Notes under the pieces: model-generated
Seen by the model: the letters and a program-made list of their open reading frames with translations, nothing else
Told to the model about the DNA's origin: nothing
Databases searched by the model: none
Assembly: GCA_027311945.1 (NCBI GenBank)
Contig: DAICXZ010000033.1
Location: forward strand, 32,880-96,879
DNA length: 64,000 bases
Reading direction: 5' to 3'
DNA from: Erythrobacter sp.
GTDB taxonomy: Bacteria; Pseudomonadota; Alphaproteobacteria; Sphingomonadales; Sphingomonadaceae
Made by a program: the position numbers and the translations under genes
Part shown: piece by piece, positions 16,065 to 27,274 of the stretch
Numbering within the stretch: the first letter of the stretch is position 1
How the letters are laid out: the number at the start of each line of letters is the position of its first letter

Positions 16065-17342
16065 CTAGCGGGCCGCGGCGGAACCCTTGCTGAACAGGCC
16101 GCGCACGAACCCGACCGGCCCGCGTCTACTCTCCTTAGCCTTTATAGGGCTTTGCGGGCCGGATTTCATCACCCGCTTGCGGAACATGCTCGCGCCCACG
16201 CGGATGAAGACCGCCACGCACAGCGCCTGCCACGCCAGCGCCACTGCGTGCGGCCAGAGGCGATCGTCCATCGCCGCGTGGGCCACCATCACGAAGGGCG
16301 AGCTCAGGGGGAAGGCCATGCCGAGCCAGTCGATCCAGCCACCGGCATTGGTGATCGTGAGGCTGGAGAGGAAGAACACCAGCACCTGCAACATGGTGGC
16401 GGGCATCGACAGCGTCTGCACCTCGCGCACCGTTTTCGCCTGCGAGCCGATGGTGAGGAAGATCGCGCCGAGCAGCAGGTAGCCCATGCCGAAATAGAGC
16501 GCGAACAACGCCATGAACATCGGCCAGCCGACGCCCGGCATCGCGTAGTCCGACAGCGAAACGCCGCCCGCCGTCAGCACGATACCTGCCGTGGTGCCCC
16601 AGACGAGGATTCCCACCACCGAGATGGCCAGCATCGCGAACAATTTGCCGAGGAACAGCGCGTCCATCGGAATGGCGGCGGCGAGCACCTCGATGATCTT
16701 GTTGCCCTTTTCCTCGACAAGGTTCGAGAGCACCATCGAGGCGAGCAGCATGATGAGCAGGAACAATAGCACCTGCCCGCCCTGCGCGGTGTTGATGCGC
16801 GCCGAATTGCGCGCCGCGGCGCTGGAGGCGACTTCGCTGGTTGCCACCGTGGGATAGTCGAGCGACTGGCCCTCTGCCTGCGCGGCGATCATGCCGATAA
16901 CGCCCTGCCAGCGGGCGATGCTGCCATCGGTGGCGGTGAGGTGCGGCGCGGCAGGCGTGCCGGTGACCACGGCGGCGAGCTGGCCCTCGCTTTCCTGCAA
17001 GGCGGCCCTTGCGTTGAATGGCTCGCCCTGCGCGACTGCGCGCAATTCGCTCATCGGCGGAACGGCGGAGCCGAGCCGTTCGGCCAGCGCCTCGCGCGCA
17101 TCGATCATCGCGCGGTTGTCCTCGGCGCTCATGGCGAGGCCGACGCTGGCCACGCCCGCGTTCTGCTGCACCTGCGCGCCGACCCCGCCTGCCAGCGCCA
17201 TCACCACCACCGGGAACAGCGGGCCGAGCAGGAAGAAGATGAACGCGCGGCTGAACAGGATCGCGGTAAAGTCGCGCCGCGCAACTACATAGGCGGCCTG
17301 AAACAGCGGCAGGCGTCCGCCGGGGTGTTTCTGCGCGTTCAT
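16065..17342 (-). CDS. ABC-2-type transporter permease (NatB-like)
   Basis: A 425-residue ABC exporter permease. One transmembrane helix near residues 25-50 is followed by a long extracytoplasmic region of about 190 residues and then five or six helices, the NatB/YhaP layout. The NLVEEKGNKIIEVL segment is the family's coupling region. The start is the ATG overlapping the stop of the ATPase gene (ATGA). A longer upstream reading is a shadow of the ATPase gene. It probably exports sodium, a drug or a lipid-like compound; the substrate is not known. MsrB follows 10 bases away. Confidence 0.9.
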   Translation of the reverse strand: MNAQKHPGGRLPLFQAAYVVARRDFTAILFSRAFIFFLLGPLFPVVVMALAGGVGAQVQQNAGVASVGLAMSAEDNRAMIDAREALAERLGSAVPPMSELRAVAQGEPFNARAALQESEGQLAAVVTGTPAAPHLTATDGSIARWQGVIGMIAAQAEGQSLDYPTVATSEVASSAAARNSARINTAQGGQVLLFLLIMLLASMVLSNLVEEKGNKIIEVLAAAIPMDALFLGKLFAMLAISVVGILVWGTTAGIVLTAGGVSLSDYAMPGVGWPMFMALFALYFGMGYLLLGAIFLTIGSQAKTVREVQTLSMPATMLQVLVFFLSSLTITNAGGWIDWLGMAFPLSSPFVMVAHAAMDDRLWPHAVALAWQALCVAVFIRVGASMFRKRVMKSGPQSPIKAKESRRGPVGFVRGLFSKGSAAAR

Positions 17343-18319
17343 GCTGGCTCTCCCGGTTCGCCCGCGACCATGTCTTTCGCTGCCGCCTCGCCCGCGATGG
17401 CGACGAAGGCGTCGTGCAGCCCGGCGCGCTCGATCGAGAGCGAGAGGATACCCGCCTCGCCTTCGATCAGCGCCTTGAGCAGGGGCTCCACCCCGCTTTC
17501 GGGCAGTGCGAAGGTCCAGAAATCGCCCATGCGGCGCGCGTCGCCGGGCAGAGCCGCCAGCCACCCGCCCTCGCGGCGGCGCGTTTCGAGCCGCACCTGC
17601 GCGGGGATACGGTCGCGCGCTTCGTCGACCCGGCCCGCGAACGGCACTTTGCCGCCGGCAATGATTGCTATCCCTTCGCACAGGCGCTCGGCATGGGCGA
17701 TGACGTGGGTGGAGAAGATCACCGTGGTGCCCTTGTCGGCGAGGCCGCGAATCAGGTCTTCGAGCTTGCCCTGGTTGATCGCGTCGAGGCCCGAGAACGG
17801 CTCGTCGAGCACCACCAGCTTCGGCTCGTGAACCAGCGTGCCGAGCAGTTGCACGGTCTGCGCCATGCCTTTGGAAAGCTGGCGGATCTGGCGGTCGACC
17901 GCGTGGCCGAGGCCGTGGCTTTCGAGCAGTTCGCGCGCCCTCTCGCGGCCCTGCGGCAAGGGCAGGCCGCGCAGCGCGCCCATGAAGGCGATGGCGTCAT
18001 AGGCCTTCATTGCCGGATAAAGCCCGCGCTCTTCGGGCAGATAACCGATGAAGCGGGCGACATCCTGCGGATTGCGCGCGCCGAGCACCCGCCGCTCGCC
18101 CTCGTCGGGGTCGATAATGCCGAGCAGCATGCGCAGGGTGGTGGTCTTGCCCGCGCCGTTGGGGCCGAGGATGCCGTAAATCGCGCCGGTGGGGATGGCG
18201 AGGTCCACCCCGTCGACCGCCGTGGCGGCGTCGAACCGCTTTACGAGCCCGCGGGCGTCGATGGCCAGCGGGGGAGCGGTGTCGGTGCCTTTGGAGAAAT
18301 CGCCTGTCGCCATGGTCAT
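17339..18319 (-). CDS. ABC transporter ATP-binding protein (NatA-like)
   Basis: A 326-residue nucleotide-binding subunit. Walker A is GPNGAGKTT (52-60), the signature is LSKGMAQ, Walker B is LVVLDEP, followed by the SGLD D-loop and STHVIAH with the H-loop histidine. The C-terminal 80 residues form the accessory domain usual in NatA-type exporters. It pairs with the permease encoded immediately downstream, overlapping by four bases. The gene diverges from queG, with only 29 bases between the two starts. Confidence 0.95.
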   Translation of the reverse strand: MTMATGDFSKGTDTAPPLAIDARGLVKRFDAATAVDGVDLAIPTGAIYGILGPNGAGKTTTLRMLLGIIDPDEGERRVLGARNPQDVARFIGYLPEERGLYPAMKAYDAIAFMGALRGLPLPQGRERARELLESHGLGHAVDRQIRQLSKGMAQTVQLLGTLVHEPKLVVLDEPFSGLDAINQGKLEDLIRGLADKGTTVIFSTHVIAHAERLCEGIAIIAGGKVPFAGRVDEARDRIPAQVRLETRRREGGWLAALPGDARRMGDFWTFALPESGVEPLLKALIEGEAGILSLSIERAGLHDAFVAIAGEAAAKDMVAGEPGEPA

Positions 18320-18348
18320 GCTGTCACTTTAGGGGGGAGGAATGAACC

Positions 18349-19422
18349 TTGCACACCCCTACCATGGTTAATCTCGCCGAGACCACGGTGCAGGACCAGT
18401 TGCGCGAAAAGGCGCGCGAGCTGGGCTTTGCTGCGATCGGCTTTGCTCCGGCCGAGGATGATCCGGTGCGCGCGGCAAGGCTGCACGAGTGGATCGAGGC
18501 GGGTTACCACGGCGAGATGCAGTGGATGGCCGACCGTGCCGATGTGCGGCAGGGGCCGCAATCGATGTGGCCGGTTGCCAAAAGCGTGATCGCGCTGGGG
18601 ATGAGCTACGCGCCAGAGGTCGATCCGCTGGCCTTGGAGGGCGATCCCGAAAAGGCACGCATTTCGGTCTATGCCCATGGGCGCGACTATCACGATGTGA
18701 TGAAAAAGGCGCTGAAGGCGCTGGCGCGTTGGTTGGTGGAGCAAGCGCCGGAGACCGAACTCAAGGTTTTCGTCGACACCGCGCCGGTGATGGAGAAACC
18801 GCTCGGGCAGGTGGCGGGGCTGGGCTGGCAGGGCAAGCATACCAACCTCGTCAGCCGCGAGCACGGTTCGTGGCTGTTCCTTGGTGCGATCTACACCACG
18901 GCGGAGTTTGTGCCCGATGAGCCGCAGACCGATCACTGCGGATCGTGCCGCGCCTGTCAGGATGCCTGCCCGACCGATGCCTTCGTCTCGCCCTATAAGC
19001 TCGACGCGCGGCGCTGCATTTCCTATCTGACAATCGAATATCCCGGGCCGATCCCGGAGGAGTTTCGCGAAGCCATCGGCAACCGCATTTATGGCTGCGA
19101 CGATTGCCTTGCCGTTTGTCCGTGGAACAAGTTTGCCGACACTGCCGCCCGGCACAAGGCCTTTGCCGCGCGCGAGGAGCTGGTTGAACCAATTGTGGCC
19201 GAGTTACTGGCACTCGACGATGCCGCTTTTCGCACCAAGTTCTCCGGTTCGCCGATCAAGCGGATCGGGCGCAACCGCTTCGTGCGCAACTGCCTGATCG
19301 CGGCGGGCAACAGCGGCAATGCCGATTTGACCGAGCCGGTGCGAGCCTTGACCGACGACGCGGACCCCGTGGTAGCGGAAGCCGCGCAGTGGGCGCTCGG
19401 CAGGCTTACAACAGTTCCTTGA
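18349..19422 (+). CDS. queG: Epoxyqueuosine reductase
   Basis: Catalyses the last step of queuosine synthesis in tRNA, reducing epoxyqueuosine with cobalamin and two [4Fe-4S] clusters. At 357 residues it has the usual length. The cluster ligands are visible as [12 protein letters not shown] and CDDCLAVCP. The start is set at TTG 18349 because an AGGGGGGAGG ribosome site lies eight bases upstream; an ATG five codons later at 18364 is the alternative and has no such site. It diverges from the ABC exporter and converges with a flavoprotein gene, overlapping its stop by 17 bases. Confidence 0.95.
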   Translation: MHTPTMVNLAETTVQDQLREKARELGFAAIGFAPAEDDPVRAARLHEWIEAGYHGEMQWMADRADVRQGPQSMWPVAKSVIALGMSYAPEVDPLALEGDPEKARISVYAHGRDYHDVMKKALKALARWLVEQAPETELKVFVDTAPVMEKPLGQVAGLGWQGKHTNLVSREHGSWLFLGAIYTTAEFVPDEPQTDHCGSCRACQDACPTDAFVSPYKLDARRCISYLTIEYPGPIPEEFREAIGNRIYGCDDCLAVCPWNKFADTAARHKAFAAREELVEPIVAELLALDDAAFRTKFSGSPIKRIGRNRFVRNCLIAAGNSGNADLTEPVRALTDDADPVVAEAAQWALGRLTTVP

Positions 19423-20632
19423 GCGGCCGCTCGATGTCGGCCACCTCGGCGGCATCGACCTGCGTGCGCGCCTCGATCAGCTTGCGGCCTTGCACGTAAT
19501 CCTTGGTGCGGTTCACGGCGTCGATGGCGAGGATGCGGCCATCCTTCAGATAAACAACGGAAAAGCTCCGCTCCGCCGGGTCGCCGCGCAGCACTGTCGC
19601 GTCGTGACCCTGGCTGATCCCGGCAGTCTGCAACCTCAGGTCGTACTGGTTCGACCAGAACCACGGGAAGGCCTCATAGGGAGCAGGCTCCCCGCAAATC
19701 GCGCGGGCTGCGGTGGTGGCCATGTCGTTGGCGTTCTGCACGCTTTCGAGCCGGATCACCGCGCCGCCGGCATAGGCATTGGCATGAGCGGCACAGTCGC
19801 CGATGGCATAGATGTCGGGCAGGCTGGTGTGGCAGAATTCGTCGACATCGACGCCGTTGGCCCCGGCAGCCCCGGCATCGATCAGCGGGCCGACTGCGGG
19901 CACGATCCCGATCCCGACCACCACCGCATCGCAGGGCAGCACTTCGCCATTCGTCAGCTCGACCCCGGTCACACGGGTGCCGTCGCCCTGCAGGCATTCG
20001 ACCCCTTCGCCGATCCGCAGGTCCACGCCCTGCGCGCGGTGCTCGGCCTCGTAGAAGCGCGACAGCTCCTCGCCCGCCACGCGTGAGAGGACGCGGTCGA
20101 GCGCCTCGATCAGCACGACCTCGCAGCCGAGCTTGCGCAGCACGGCGGCCGCCTCAAGCCCGATATAGCCGCCGCCGATCACCGCGATCCGGCGCCTGCC
20201 TTCGGTCAGCTCGGCGATCAGCTTGTCGACATCGGCCTTGTCGCGCACCGCATGGACGCCCTCAAGGTTGCCGCCGTTGCACGAAAGCCTGCGGGCATTC
20301 CCGCCCGCCGCCCAGATCAGCTTGCCATAACCCATGGTATCGCCGCCCGAGAGCGTGACCTGATGCGCATCGGGATCGATCCGAGTGACAGCCTTTCCGA
20401 GGTGCAGGGTAACATCCTTTTCACCCCAGAACGCCTCGGGCCGGATCAGCAGCCGCTCGAACGGTTTGTCGCCGGAGAGGTACTCCTTCGACAGCGGTGG
20501 CCGCTCATAAGGCGGAAACGGATCGCGCCCGATCATGGCGATCGAGCCGGTGAAGCCCTGCTGCCGCAAGGCGATTGCGGCCTGAGCGCCGCCATGGCCG
20601 GCCCCCACGATGATCACGTCGTAGCTTGTCAT
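19406..20632 (-). CDS. FAD-dependent NAD(P)H:ferredoxin/rubredoxin reductase
   Basis: A 408-residue flavoprotein of the class that feeds P450s and dioxygenases. FAD site GAGHGG is at residues 10-15, the NAD site GGGYIG near 150, and YAIGDCA, which closes the FAD pocket, near 280. The ATG giving [12 protein letters not shown] is used; about 100 residues of upstream open frame are antisense-like arginine-rich shadow. It could reduce a ferredoxin for the P450 at 1364-2545, but no ferredoxin gene lies near either. The neighbour upstream is the NAD-glutamate dehydrogenase, 32 bases away. Confidence 0.9.
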   Translation of the reverse strand: MTSYDVIIVGAGHGGAQAAIALRQQGFTGSIAMIGRDPFPPYERPPLSKEYLSGDKPFERLLIRPEAFWGEKDVTLHLGKAVTRIDPDAHQVTLSGGDTMGYGKLIWAAGGNARRLSCNGGNLEGVHAVRDKADVDKLIAELTEGRRRIAVIGGGYIGLEAAAVLRKLGCEVVLIEALDRVLSRVAGEELSRFYEAEHRAQGVDLRIGEGVECLQGDGTRVTGVELTNGEVLPCDAVVVGIGIVPAVGPLIDAGAAGANGVDVDEFCHTSLPDIYAIGDCAAHANAYAGGAVIRLESVQNANDMATTAARAICGEPAPYEAFPWFWSNQYDLRLQTAGISQGHDATVLRGDPAERSFSVVYLKDGRILAIDAVNRTKDYVQGRKLIEARTQVDAAEVADIERPLKELL

Positions 20633-20664
20633 GGCGGCGTGTTGCCCGGATTGAAGGCTCAGCG

Positions 20665-23600
20665 TCAAGACTTTGCGACTGGCGGCGGCCGATCCTGGTC
20701 GAGCAGCAGGTTGCGCGCCTGCCCCGCGACCTGCGCCAGAACCGCCGGGCGGACCGGTTGCACGGCCTGCGCGCGCGCGATCATCTGGCGGAACTGGCCG
20801 ATCTGGTCCTCGTTCTGCTCGGCCCACTTCCGCACCGCGCCCTCGGGGTCTTCGGCAAAGCCGGGCGTGATCGTGGACAGGCGGGCGAGGAAGTCGCGCC
20901 GGATCTGCTGGAAATCGCGCGCGAGGCCCGCCACCAGCAGCCGCTCCCACGGATCGGCCGGGCTCATCACCGAGGCTTCGCCCTGCGCCCAGTCGATGCC
21001 GAGCGAAGCGCCGGTGAGCGTGAAGGCGCGGACCAGTCCGAGCGGATCAAGCCCCGACGAGTTGGCGAGGCTGGCAATGCCGATGGCCCCGTCGAGCGCG
21101 AAGAGGCGGGCGACCTTGCGTGCCAGCGCATCGGGCGCGCCGAGGTCTTCAAGGTCACCGGCAATTGCGCTCACGTGGGCCGAGGCTTCCTTGCCGAGCA
21201 GCGTATCGACGTGTTCGGCCAGCTGGCTCACCACGGCGCCCAGGCGGACGCGCAGATCGGCCGGGTTGGGCGCTCCGTTGGCGGCCCTTATTACATCTGC
21301 AATATGCGCGCGCAGACCGCTCGCGGCGTGTTCGAACAGGCCAAGCCGGGCGGCTTCGGGCATGTCCGTGGCGTCTATTTCCTCCCACAGCGCTTCCATG
21401 TCGAAGATCGCCGCCGCCGCCACGAAGGCGCTACCGACGATCGACAGGCCGACGCCTTCTTCCTCCGACAGTTCGAACGGATGGATCAGGCCCATGCGGT
21501 TGACCATCCGGTTGGCCACCACCGTGCCGACGATCTCGCGGCGCAGTTGGTGATCGAGCAACTGCTGCGGGAACTTCTCCTGCAACAGCTGCGGGAAGTC
21601 GGCCAGCACCAGCACATCGGCGTCGTCGTCCTGCGCGAGCGGCGAGTGCTCGACGGCATCCTGCAGCGCCATCTTCGCGCTCGACAGCAGCACGGCGAGT
21701 TCGGGCCGCGTGAGCCCGTGGCCATCGCTGCCGCGCCTTGCCAGTTCCTCGTCGCTGGCGAGGCCTTCGGTTACGCGGTCGAGCACGCCAAGGTCCTCGA
21801 GCATTTCGATCAGCCGCACATGCGCGCCCATCGAGCGCGCGCCGCCGCTTTCGGCAATCGACAGGGCGAGTGCCTGCAGCCGGTTGTCCTCCAGCACCAG
21901 TTCGGCGACCTCATCGGTCATGTCCTTGAGCAGTGCGTTGCGCTGGTCCTCCGTGAGGTCGCCCGCCTTGAGCGCGGCGCTCAGCGCGATCTTGATGTTG
22001 ACCTCGTTGTCAGAGCAGTCGACGCCTGCCGAGTTGTCGATGAAGTCGGTGTTGCTGTGCCCGTCCTTGAGGCCAAAGGCGATGCGCCCTGCCTGGGTGA
22101 TGCCCAGATTGGCACCCTCGCCGATCACCTTCACGCGCAGGTCTGCGGCATTGACGCGCAGCCCGTCGTTGGCCGGATCGCCGACCTCGGTATTGCTCTC
22201 GTCAGCTGCCTTCACATATGTGCCGATGCCACCGAACCAGAGCAGGTCGCTCGGCGACTTGAGGATCGCGCTCATCAGGCTTTCAGGGTCGAGTGCCTCG
22301 TCGGAAATACCGAGCGCCGCGCGCGCTTCAGGCGATAGCTCGATCCGTTTCAAGGTGCGCGGGAACACGCCGCCACCCTTGCTGATCAGTTCTTCGCAAT
22401 AGTCCGCCCAGCTTGACCGCGGCAGCTCGAACAGGCGCTTGCGCTCTTCCCAGCTGGTAGCCGGATCGGGATCGGGGTCGATGAAGATGTGGCGGTGGTC
22501 GAAGGCGGCGACCAGTTTGATCGCCTTCGACAGCAGCATTCCGTTGCCGAACACGTCGCCAGACATGTCGCCCACGCCGACAACGCGCACCGGCTCTTCC
22601 TGCACATCCACGCCCATTTCGCGGAAATGGCGCTGGACCGAGACCCATGCCCCGCGCGCGGTGATGCCCATGGCCTTGTGATCATAGCCGTTCGAGCCGC
22701 CGCTGGCGAAAGCATCGCCGAGCCAGAAGTCGTGCTCGATGGCGATGGCATTGGCCGTGTCGGAGAAGGTCGCCGTGCCCTTGTCGGCGGCGACCACGAA
22801 ATAGGGGTCTTCGCCGTCATGGATCACCACGCCTGCCGGGTGCACCACCTTGCCTTCGACGATGTTGTCGGTGAGCGACAGCAGCGTGCGGATGAACAGC
22901 TTATAGCTTTCCTTGCCCTCGGCGAACCACGCATCGCGGTCGAGCGCGGGGTTGGGCAGCTGCTTGGGATAGAAGCCGCCCTTGGCCCCGGTCGGCACGA
23001 TCACCGCGTTCTTGGTCTTCTGCGCCTTCATCAGGCCCAGCACCTCGGTGCGGAAGTCGTCGCGCCGGTCGGACCACCTGAGGCCGCCGCGCGCCACTGG
23101 CCCGGCGCGCAGGTGAATGCCCTCCACCCGGCGTGAATAGACGAATATCTCGCGCCACGGCACGGGCTTGGGCAGGCCGGGCACAGCTGCCGAATCGAAC
23201 TTGAAGGCCAGCGCCTCGCGCCCCGCCGGGGCGAACACGTTGGTGCGCAGGATCGCCTTGATGGTGTTCCAGTACAGCCGCAGCACACGGTCGTCGTTGA
23301 TCGCCGAAACCTCGGCGAGGCCGGCGCGGATGGCGTCCTCGGCTTCCTCTTCTGCCTTGGCGCGGTCGCCTTGGCAGGCCGGATCGTGGCGGGCGGTGAA
23401 CAGGTCGATCAGCCCGCGTGCGACTGCGGGAGCCCCCGCCAGTGCCTCCACCACGGTGTGGATCGTGAAGGCGATGTTGGCCTGCCGCAGATAGCGGTAG
23501 AACGCGCGCAGCCATTCGGTGTCGCGCGCGTCGAGCCCGGCGCTGATCACGAGTCGGTTGAACACATCGTTCTCGGCTCCGCCGTTGATGACATGGCCGA

Positions 23601-25404
23601 TGGCTTCCTCGATAACGGAGGCGCGATCGAGCAGCTTGGCCGGATCGACTCCCGGCTGCACGGCAAGGCCGAAATCGTGGATCGTCCCGCCATCGTCTAC
23701 CGCCAGTTCGGTGGGCATTTCGGACAGCACGCGGAAGCCGAAGTTCTCCAGCGCGGGCACCGCGTCGGATAGCGGCATGGAGCCGGAATGCTGGTAGATC
23801 TTGAGCCGCAGCGGCCCGGTGCAGCCTTCATCGGCGCAATAGAGCCGGACCCCGCGTTCGGGCGCATTCTCGTCGTCGAGCGCGCGCAGGCGGATAATGT
23901 CCTGCGCCGCCTCGGCCGGGCCATAGCGCGTGCGGTAGGCCGTGGGCAGGGCATTGGCATAGCGCATGGCGAGCGAGGCGGCATGGGTCTGCTCGGTCTC
24001 GCTCAGCGCATCTTCCACCGCATCGAGCCAGCCGCGCAGCAGCGTCTGCACGGCACGGTCGAGCGCTTCTGCATCGGGCTGGCGTTCCTGCCCGCGGAAG
24101 TCGAGCACATAGCGCAGCAAGGCAAGGTTGCCGCCTTCGACCAGCAGGCTCCAGTCGAGGGTGGTGGCGCCGGTTTCGCTTTCGACAAGGGTTTCGATTT
24201 CCTGCCGCACCGAGGTCGAAAGCAGATCACGCGGGAGCCAGACGAAGGCAAACAGGTGGCGGCCCAGCGGCGCGGTGACGAGCGTGGCGCGCGGGCGAGG
24301 GCGCTCGCCCAGCGCGATCATGGCGGCAACCACGCGGACGAGGTCGTCATCGGAGAAACTGATCACGAGGTCGTGCGGCAGTACGGTCAGCGAATGGACC
24401 AGCGCCTTGTAGTCATGGCTCTGCGGGGTGAAGGCGAGTTTTTCCATCAAGGTGGCGAACTGGCGGCGCAGCACGGGCACCTTCTCGGGCGGAGAGGACA
24501 GCGCGGCGCTGGTCCAGAGGCCGGCATGAACCGACAGGGCGGCCACCCGGCCGTCCTGGTAAATCGGCACGATGAACAGGTCGAGCGGCACCGTGCGATG
24601 GACGCGCGACAGGCGATTGGCCTTGATCACCAGCGGGGCGCGGCCCGGAGCGCCATGCTCGCCATCGAACCAGGCGAAGGCGCGGGAGAAGGTGTCGTCG
24701 GCCACTATGGGATCGCCGGGGCGGCGGAAAATGCCGAGCGCATTCTCGATCCCGCCATCGCGCTGGCGCACGAGATGGCCGAGCTGGGTCATCATCCCGT
24801 CGCCCAGCCAGCGCAGCAGCGCCGCGCCTTCGCCATCGGCCACAAGGTCGGCGTCCTGCTGGATGCGCGCCTGCATCGCGGGCCAGTCGGCCACGGCGGC
24901 GCGGACGTCAAGGATGGCGGTTTCGAGTGCCTGTTCGAGTGCCTGCCGCTCGCGGGCGTCGACCCGCGCAGTTTCGATATAGATCCACGATTCGCGCTTT
25001 TCGCCGGTGCCCGCGCCCTCGGGCACGTCGACCAGCGCCCCGCCCTCGCGGCGGACGGGCAGGATCGGGTGGATAAGCAGGTCGATCGGCATGTTGCGCG
25101 CAGACATCGCCGCGGCGATCGAATCGACGAGGAAGGGCACGTCCTTGTTGACCACGGCGATACGCAGGAAGCGGCGCGTGCCGGCTTCGCGGCTCATGCG
25201 GATGGCGGGCTTGCCATCTTCGCGGTGGCGGGCAGTGGTCAGCACAAAAGCGGCCGCCTCGTCGAGCGCCTCGCCCTCAAGCCCCGCCTCGCCGGGAAGG
25301 AAGCTGCCGGTAATGCGGCGCTTGAGCACCTCGGCAAAGGCGCGTTCCTGCTCGGTCAGGTCAGCGGCGGCGGAGCTTGTACGGGAAGGCTTGGTGGTGG
25401 CCAT
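20665..25404 (-). CDS. gdhB: NAD-specific glutamate dehydrogenase, large (180 kDa) class
   Basis: Deaminates glutamate to 2-oxoglutarate with NAD. At 1,579 residues it matches the roughly 1,600-residue class, with long N-terminal ACT-like regulatory regions before the catalytic core. The core motifs include [15 protein letters not shown] and [11 protein letters not shown], near residues 800-850, where the substrate and catalytic lysine reside. The ATG at 25404 is preceded by AAGGAG at good spacing; an upstream in-frame methionine 11 codons earlier has none. It is monocistronic or followed by the flavoprotein gene. The symbol follows the Pseudomonas/Caulobacter use and is tentative. Confidence 0.95.
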   Translation of the reverse strand: MATTKPSRTSSAAADLTEQERAFAEVLKRRITGSFLPGEAGLEGEALDEAAAFVLTTARHREDGKPAIRMSREAGTRRFLRIAVVNKDVPFLVDSIAAAMSARNMPIDLLIHPILPVRREGGALVDVPEGAGTGEKRESWIYIETARVDARERQALEQALETAILDVRAAVADWPAMQARIQQDADLVADGEGAALLRWLGDGMMTQLGHLVRQRDGGIENALGIFRRPGDPIVADDTFSRAFAWFDGEHGAPGRAPLVIKANRLSRVHRTVPLDLFIVPIYQDGRVAALSVHAGLWTSAALSSPPEKVPVLRRQFATLMEKLAFTPQSHDYKALVHSLTVLPHDLVISFSDDDLVRVVAAMIALGERPRPRATLVTAPLGRHLFAFVWLPRDLLSTSVRQEIETLVESETGATTLDWSLLVEGGNLALLRYVLDFRGQERQPDAEALDRAVQTLLRGWLDAVEDALSETEQTHAASLAMRYANALPTAYRTRYGPAEAAQDIIRLRALDDENAPERGVRLYCADEGCTGPLRLKIYQHSGSMPLSDAVPALENFGFRVLSEMPTELAVDDGGTIHDFGLAVQPGVDPAKLLDRASVIEEAIGHVINGGAENDVFNRLVISAGLDARDTEWLRAFYRYLRQANIAFTIHTVVEALAGAPAVARGLIDLFTARHDPACQGDRAKAEEEAEDAIRAGLAEVSAINDDRVLRLYWNTIKAILRTNVFAPAGREALAFKFDSAAVPGLPKPVPWREIFVYSRRVEGIHLRAGPVARGGLRWSDRRDDFRTEVLGLMKAQKTKNAVIVPTGAKGGFYPKQLPNPALDRDAWFAEGKESYKLFIRTLLSLTDNIVEGKVVHPAGVVIHDGEDPYFVVAADKGTATFSDTANAIAIEHDFWLGDAFASGGSNGYDHKAMGITARGAWVSVQRHFREMGVDVQEEPVRVVGVGDMSGDVFGNGMLLSKAIKLVAAFDHRHIFIDPDPDPATSWEERKRLFELPRSSWADYCEELISKGGGVFPRTLKRIELSPEARAALGISDEALDPESLMSAILKSPSDLLWFGGIGTYVKAADESNTEVGDPANDGLRVNAADLRVKVIGEGANLGITQAGRIAFGLKDGHSNTDFIDNSAGVDCSDNEVNIKIALSAALKAGDLTEDQRNALLKDMTDEVAELVLEDNRLQALALSIAESGGARSMGAHVRLIEMLEDLGVLDRVTEGLASDEELARRGSDGHGLTRPELAVLLSSAKMALQDAVEHSPLAQDDDADVLVLADFPQLLQEKFPQQLLDHQLRREIVGTVVANRMVNRMGLIHPFELSEEEGVGLSIVGSAFVAAAAIFDMEALWEEIDATDMPEAARLGLFEHAASGLRAHIADVIRAANGAPNPADLRVRLGAVVSQLAEHVDTLLGKEASAHVSAIAGDLEDLGAPDALARKVARLFALDGAIGIASLANSSGLDPLGLVRAFTLTGASLGIDWAQGEASVMSPADPWERLLVAGLARDFQQIRRDFLARLSTITPGFAEDPEGAVRKWAEQNEDQIGQFRQMIARAQAVQPVRPAVLAQVAGQARNLLLDQDRPPPVAKS

Positions 25405-25449
25405 TGGGGGTAGTCTCCTTGCGCCGGAGCGCAGCATTGTGCCGTGAGG

Positions 25450-26433
25450 TCAGGCGGCGATGCGTTCCATCGCCAGTTCGAGCGAGCGGCGGCGGGCCGC
25501 CGGATCGTAGGTCGCGCCGGAAAAGATGATCTCGTCGGCGTTCGTTCGGGCGATGAAGCGCTCGATCTTCTCGGCCACGGTGCGCGGTGAGCCCACGGCA
25601 GCGGCGGTCGAAAGGCTTTCGAGCATGGCCTGCGCCTGCATCGGCAGCGTGGCGCGATATTCGGGGATCGGCGGCGGCAGGCGGCCCGGATCGCCGCTGC
25701 GCAGGCGCACGAAGGCCTGCTCATGGCTGCTGGCGAGCGTTTCGGCCTCGTGGTCGGTCTCCGCCGCGATCATCGTCATGGCCGCCATCACATAAGGCTT
25801 GTCGAGATAGTCCGAGGGGCGGAACTGGGTGCGGTAGGCTTCCAGGGCAGCATCGAGATGGGCAGGCGCGAAGTGGCTGGCGAAGGCATAGGGCATTCCC
25901 AGCCGCGCGGCGAGCTGCGCGCCGAACAGGCTCGATCCCAGCATCCACATCTCGACCTTCGCGCCGAGGCCCGGCGTGGCCATGATCGGCAGCTCGAGAT
26001 CGCCGGTCAGCAGCGCGCGCAGTTCGACCACGTCCTGCGGGAAATATTCCGCCGCGCGGTGCAGATCCTTGCGCAGCGCCTGAGCGAGCACCTGCCCCGC
26101 ACCGGGCGCGCGGCCCAGTCCGAGGTCGACCCGGCCCGGAAACAGCGCATCGAGCGTGCCGAACTGCTCGGCGATCACGAAGGGGTTGTGGTTGGGCAGC
26201 ATCACCCCGCCCGAGCCCACGCGGATGGTCTTGGTGGCGTGGCCGATATGCGCCAGCACCACCGAAGTCGCGCCCCCGGCAATGCCCGGTGAGCCATGGT
26301 GCTCGGCCACCCAGAAGCGCTTGTAGCCACTCGCCTCGGCGGTTTGCGCCAGCGTCGCGGCATCGGCGAGGGCTTCCGAAACGTCGCTGCCTTCGCGCAC
26401 GGTGACGAGGTCGAGAACGGAAAAAGCAGTCAT
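25450..26433 (-). CDS. LLM-class flavin-dependent oxidoreductase (luciferase-like)
   Basis: A 327-residue single-domain member of the bacterial luciferase family. WVAEHHGSPGIAGG is the typical N-terminal signature, followed by RVGSGGVMLPNHNP and GRVDLGLGRAPG. Such proteins use FMN or F420 for monooxygenation or dehydrogenation; this subgroup is widespread and mostly unassigned. Its stop lies 45 bases upstream of the glutamate dehydrogenase start, and its ATG overlaps the stop of the alpha/beta hydrolase gene by four bases, so the two are coupled. Confidence 0.9.
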   Translation of the reverse strand: MTAFSVLDLVTVREGSDVSEALADAATLAQTAEASGYKRFWVAEHHGSPGIAGGATSVVLAHIGHATKTIRVGSGGVMLPNHNPFVIAEQFGTLDALFPGRVDLGLGRAPGAGQVLAQALRKDLHRAAEYFPQDVVELRALLTGDLELPIMATPGLGAKVEMWMLGSSLFGAQLAARLGMPYAFASHFAPAHLDAALEAYRTQFRPSDYLDKPYVMAAMTMIAAETDHEAETLASSHEQAFVRLRSGDPGRLPPPIPEYRATLPMQAQAMLESLSTAAAVGSPRTVAEKIERFIARTNADEIIFSGATYDPAARRRSLELAMERIAA

Positions 26434-27170
26434 AGCAGGCTCTCCAGCGTGCGTTGCAGCAGGGCGATGTCCTGCGGGCGTGACAGGCGATGGTCGCCGC
26501 CCTTCACCAGAATGCCCTGCACGTCGTCCGAAGCCAGCGCGCGCATAAGCAGCACGGAAATGTCGGACGGCACTTCGGCATCCTCCTGCCCATGCAGCAG
26601 GCGCGCCGGGCAGGTGAGCGGAATCTCGCGGATCAGCATCCGCTGAAGCTGCGCATCCTGCCAGAAGCCCGGATAGGTGGGGGTGGGCATCGGGCCGTAG
26701 GGATTGTCTTCGAACACCGTTTGACCAGCGGCCAGCGCGGCCTTCTGTTCCCGGTCATAGCCCCAGGAAGTGAAATCGGGCGCTGGTGCAATCCCGACCA
26801 TGGCGTGCAGGCGCTCACCCAGCGCCATGCCCACCAACAACATCAGCCAGCCGCCCATCGACGAGCCGACCAGCAGCACAGGCCCTTGCACCTGCGCTTC
26901 GATAAGGGCCAGCACTTCGTCCTTCCAGCGGGTCAGCGTGCCTTCGCCGAAGGTGCCCTCGCTGCGGCCGCAGCCGGAGTAATCGAGCAGGAGGCAGGCG
27001 CGCCCCTCGCTTGCGGCCCAGTCATGAATGGCGGTCGCCTTGGAACCGGCCATATCGGACATGTAGCCGGGCAGGAACACGATGGTGGGGCCAGTGCCCG
27101 CGACATGGCGAAAAGCGATCCTGCGCCCGTCGACTAGGTGATAGTCGCAGCCTTGTTCGGCCAGATCCAT
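26430..27170 (-). CDS. Alpha/beta-fold hydrolase
   Basis: A 246-residue hydrolase with a serine nucleophile at Ser104 (GSSMGG), a predicted acid in GQEDAEVP and the base in GGDHRLSR near the C-terminus. The size and the MSDMAGSKA segment resemble the palmitoyl-thioesterase/ABHD10-like subgroup, but that is weak evidence for substrate. It is the first gene of a pair with the luciferase-like oxidoreductase. It diverges from thrS, with about 100 bases between the starts to hold both promoters. Confidence 0.9.
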   Translation of the reverse strand: MDLAEQGCDYHLVDGRRIAFRHVAGTGPTIVFLPGYMSDMAGSKATAIHDWAASEGRACLLLDYSGCGRSEGTFGEGTLTRWKDEVLALIEAQVQGPVLLVGSSMGGWLMLLVGMALGERLHAMVGIAPAPDFTSWGYDREQKAALAAGQTVFEDNPYGPMPTPTYPGFWQDAQLQRMLIREIPLTCPARLLHGQEDAEVPSDISVLLMRALASDDVQGILVKGGDHRLSRPQDIALLQRTLESLL

Positions 27171-27274
27171 TCGGCAATCCTCTCCATTGGCGCCGCTAGC
27201 AACGCGCTAAAACCTTTCAGCGCGCCGCGCCTTGTGCCATGGCGCGCGCAGGCAATCGACAGATATCTGGTATC

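Noticed and set aside
23788..25413. 541-residue plus-strand frame
   Set aside because: Antisense to NAD-glutamate dehydrogenase; no motif and composition typical of shadows.
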